Assembly (NCBI GenBank): GCA_020860715.1
Contig: JAJBTU010000038.1
Location: 112,969 to 176,968 of the forward strand
Direction of reading: 5' to 3'
Length of the DNA stretch: 64,000 nucleotides
DNA from: Clostridiales bacterium
GTDB lineage: Bacteria > Bacillota > Clostridia > Lachnospirales > Lachnospiraceae
Shown here: positions 63,023-64,000 of the stretch, in pieces
Position numbering within the stretch: position 1 is the first letter of the stretch
Layout of the letters: the number at the start of each line of letters is the position of its first letter
Position numbers and translations under genes: made by a program
The notes under the pieces: generated by a model
Told to the model about the DNA's origin: nothing
The model's input: the letters and a program-made list of their open reading frames with translations, nothing else
The model's database searches: none

Positions 63023-64000
63023 ATAAGCAGACTGGAAAGGTTGGATATTTTACGCAATGCAACAATTTCTGGAAATCAGGATGTCCCAAAAAGGAAAAGA
63101 AGAAAATATCATGTCACAACTGTTCCTGGCAGTCTTATCGGAAATTGAATCTTTCTGATATTGAGGAGCATCTGCGTGGCACTACAGTAAACGGACAGGA
63201 AGTGGTGCTTGGCGTTTATCCGCTGCATGCCAATGGCACCTGTCGTTTTCTGGTATATGATTTTGATAATCATGAAAAGGATGCGGAAGAAGCTGATTTC
63301 GCTAATACGGATACAATGTGGATGGAAGAAGTCAAAGCAATGCGGGAAATTTGTCTTGCGTATGGAATGGAACCTCTGGTGGAACGTTCCCGCTCGGGAC
63401 GAGGGGCACATGTATGGATTCTCTTTAAAGAGTTTATAGATGCTGCCCTGGCGCGGAAATTTGGTTATGCTTTGCTTCAGAAAGGCGCGGAACGAGTGAA
63501 TCTGAAATCATTTCGATATTATGACCGAATGCTTCCGATGCAGGATCGTCTTCCAAAAGGCAGCATTGGGAACCTGATTGCGCTGCCATTGCAGGGACAG
63601 GCTTTACATGAGGGGAATACGGCTTTTGTTGATGAAAACTGGAATGCATATCCGGATCAGTGGGATGTACTGCTTCACACGAAAAGATACTCCAGAGAAT
63701 TTCTGGAACAGAAGATGAAGGAATGGGGAGTGCAGCAGCCTTTTTCCACAGATGAAAATGAGAGTGGAGATTCAGATACGGAAATTCATAAAAACACGGA
63801 AAAACCGTGGAGGAAAGAAAAATGTTTTAACAAAGAGGATGTAGATGGCAAACTTCGAATTACACTGGCCAATGGCGTATATATTGATACATCCAACCTT
63901 GCTCCGCGTATACAGAACCGGATCCGTGAAATGGCGGCTTTTGGAAACCCGGTGTTTTATAAGAACCAGGCTATGGGTTTGTCAAATTATGATCAGGCCC
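62974..64000 (+). CDS. TOTE-type primase/helicase protein, 5'-truncated and running off the window
   Basis: The frame is open from 62944 to the window end; similarity starts at about 62974. A Cys4 zinc motif (CNNFWKSGCPKKEKKK, then ISCHNC) is followed by an archaeo-eukaryotic primase domain: metal-binding VYDFDNHEKD, the SRSGRGAHVWI motif and RYYDRMLPMQDRLPKGSIGNLIALPLQG. In complete proteins a superfamily II DNA helicase follows, which would lie beyond the window. These proteins are annotated as TOTE conflict-system primases and are counted as mobile-element or defence proteins. The usual N-terminus and a start codon are missing because the gene begins inside the broken toxin gene; internal translation or a pseudogene are both possible. 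Confidence 0.75.

Overview
The window looks like a chromosome segment of an anaerobic, gut-type member of the Lachnospiraceae (Clostridia). The basis is the anaerobic (cbi) cobalamin genes, Gram-positive Shine-Dalgarno sites, sigma-A and CIRCE signals, QueH, a large serine recombinase with a Firmicutes-type zinc ribbon, and lipoproteins with low-complexity wall-spanning linkers. No rRNA or tRNA gene was seen.

Layout. 0-1.2 kb: toxin-antitoxin debris (a nucleotidyltransferase toxin candidate and an internally deleted RelB/DinJ antitoxin). 1.26-3.6 kb: an ECF sigma factor with its membrane anti-sigma partner and a self-type promoter. 3.7-18.9 kb: a cobalamin block (cbiG, cbiH, a cbiJ-cbiE-cbiT fusion, cbiL, cbiA, cobT) interleaved with a MATE exporter, an unknown membrane protein, a DUF554 protein, an ABC-2 exporter and a NEAT-like surface protein. 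18.9-21.8 kb (minus strand): fruK-ptsH-ptsI, in which HPr carries Lys instead of Ser at position 46. 22.0-30.5 kb: an SsuBC/TauBC-like ABC importer operon whose ATPase gene is cut in two, inside the Walker A codons, by a 6.76-kb element. The element carries a small gene, groES-groEL under a CIRCE operator, lon and a large serine recombinase. 30.7-39.8 kb: queH, a PTS EIICBA, argH, asd, a WYL regulator, a small membrane protein behind a LexA-like palindrome, and an epimerase. 39.9-47.5 kb: topB, an acyltransferase-like protein and a type IIA topoisomerase pair. 47.6-53.4 kb: a diguanylate cyclase, an aconitase-family hydratase and aspS. 53.5-56.1 kb (minus): a MotAB/ZorAB-like proton-channel pair. 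56.3-62.0 kb: an ACT protein, three cell-envelope proteins and glpK. 62.5-64 kb: a type III (CptIN-like) toxin-antitoxin locus whose toxin gene breaks off into a TOTE-type primase/helicase gene that leaves the window.

The most important observation is the chaperone/protease element at 23629-30393. Its ends define attL and attR with a shared TTGCC core. Joining its two inner ends gives a near-perfect inverted-repeat attP. Removing it restores one uninterrupted ABC ATPase reading frame with an intact Walker A. This suggests a mobile protein-quality-control island that inactivates, and could precisely restore, a transporter gene. Other structure not explained by genes includes a covarying hairpin element present twice (after argH and after glpK), a nested palindromic repeat family in the cobalamin block, hairpin-rich in-frame insertions in topB and possibly aspS, and a G8 tract that decides the C-terminus of the DUF554 protein.
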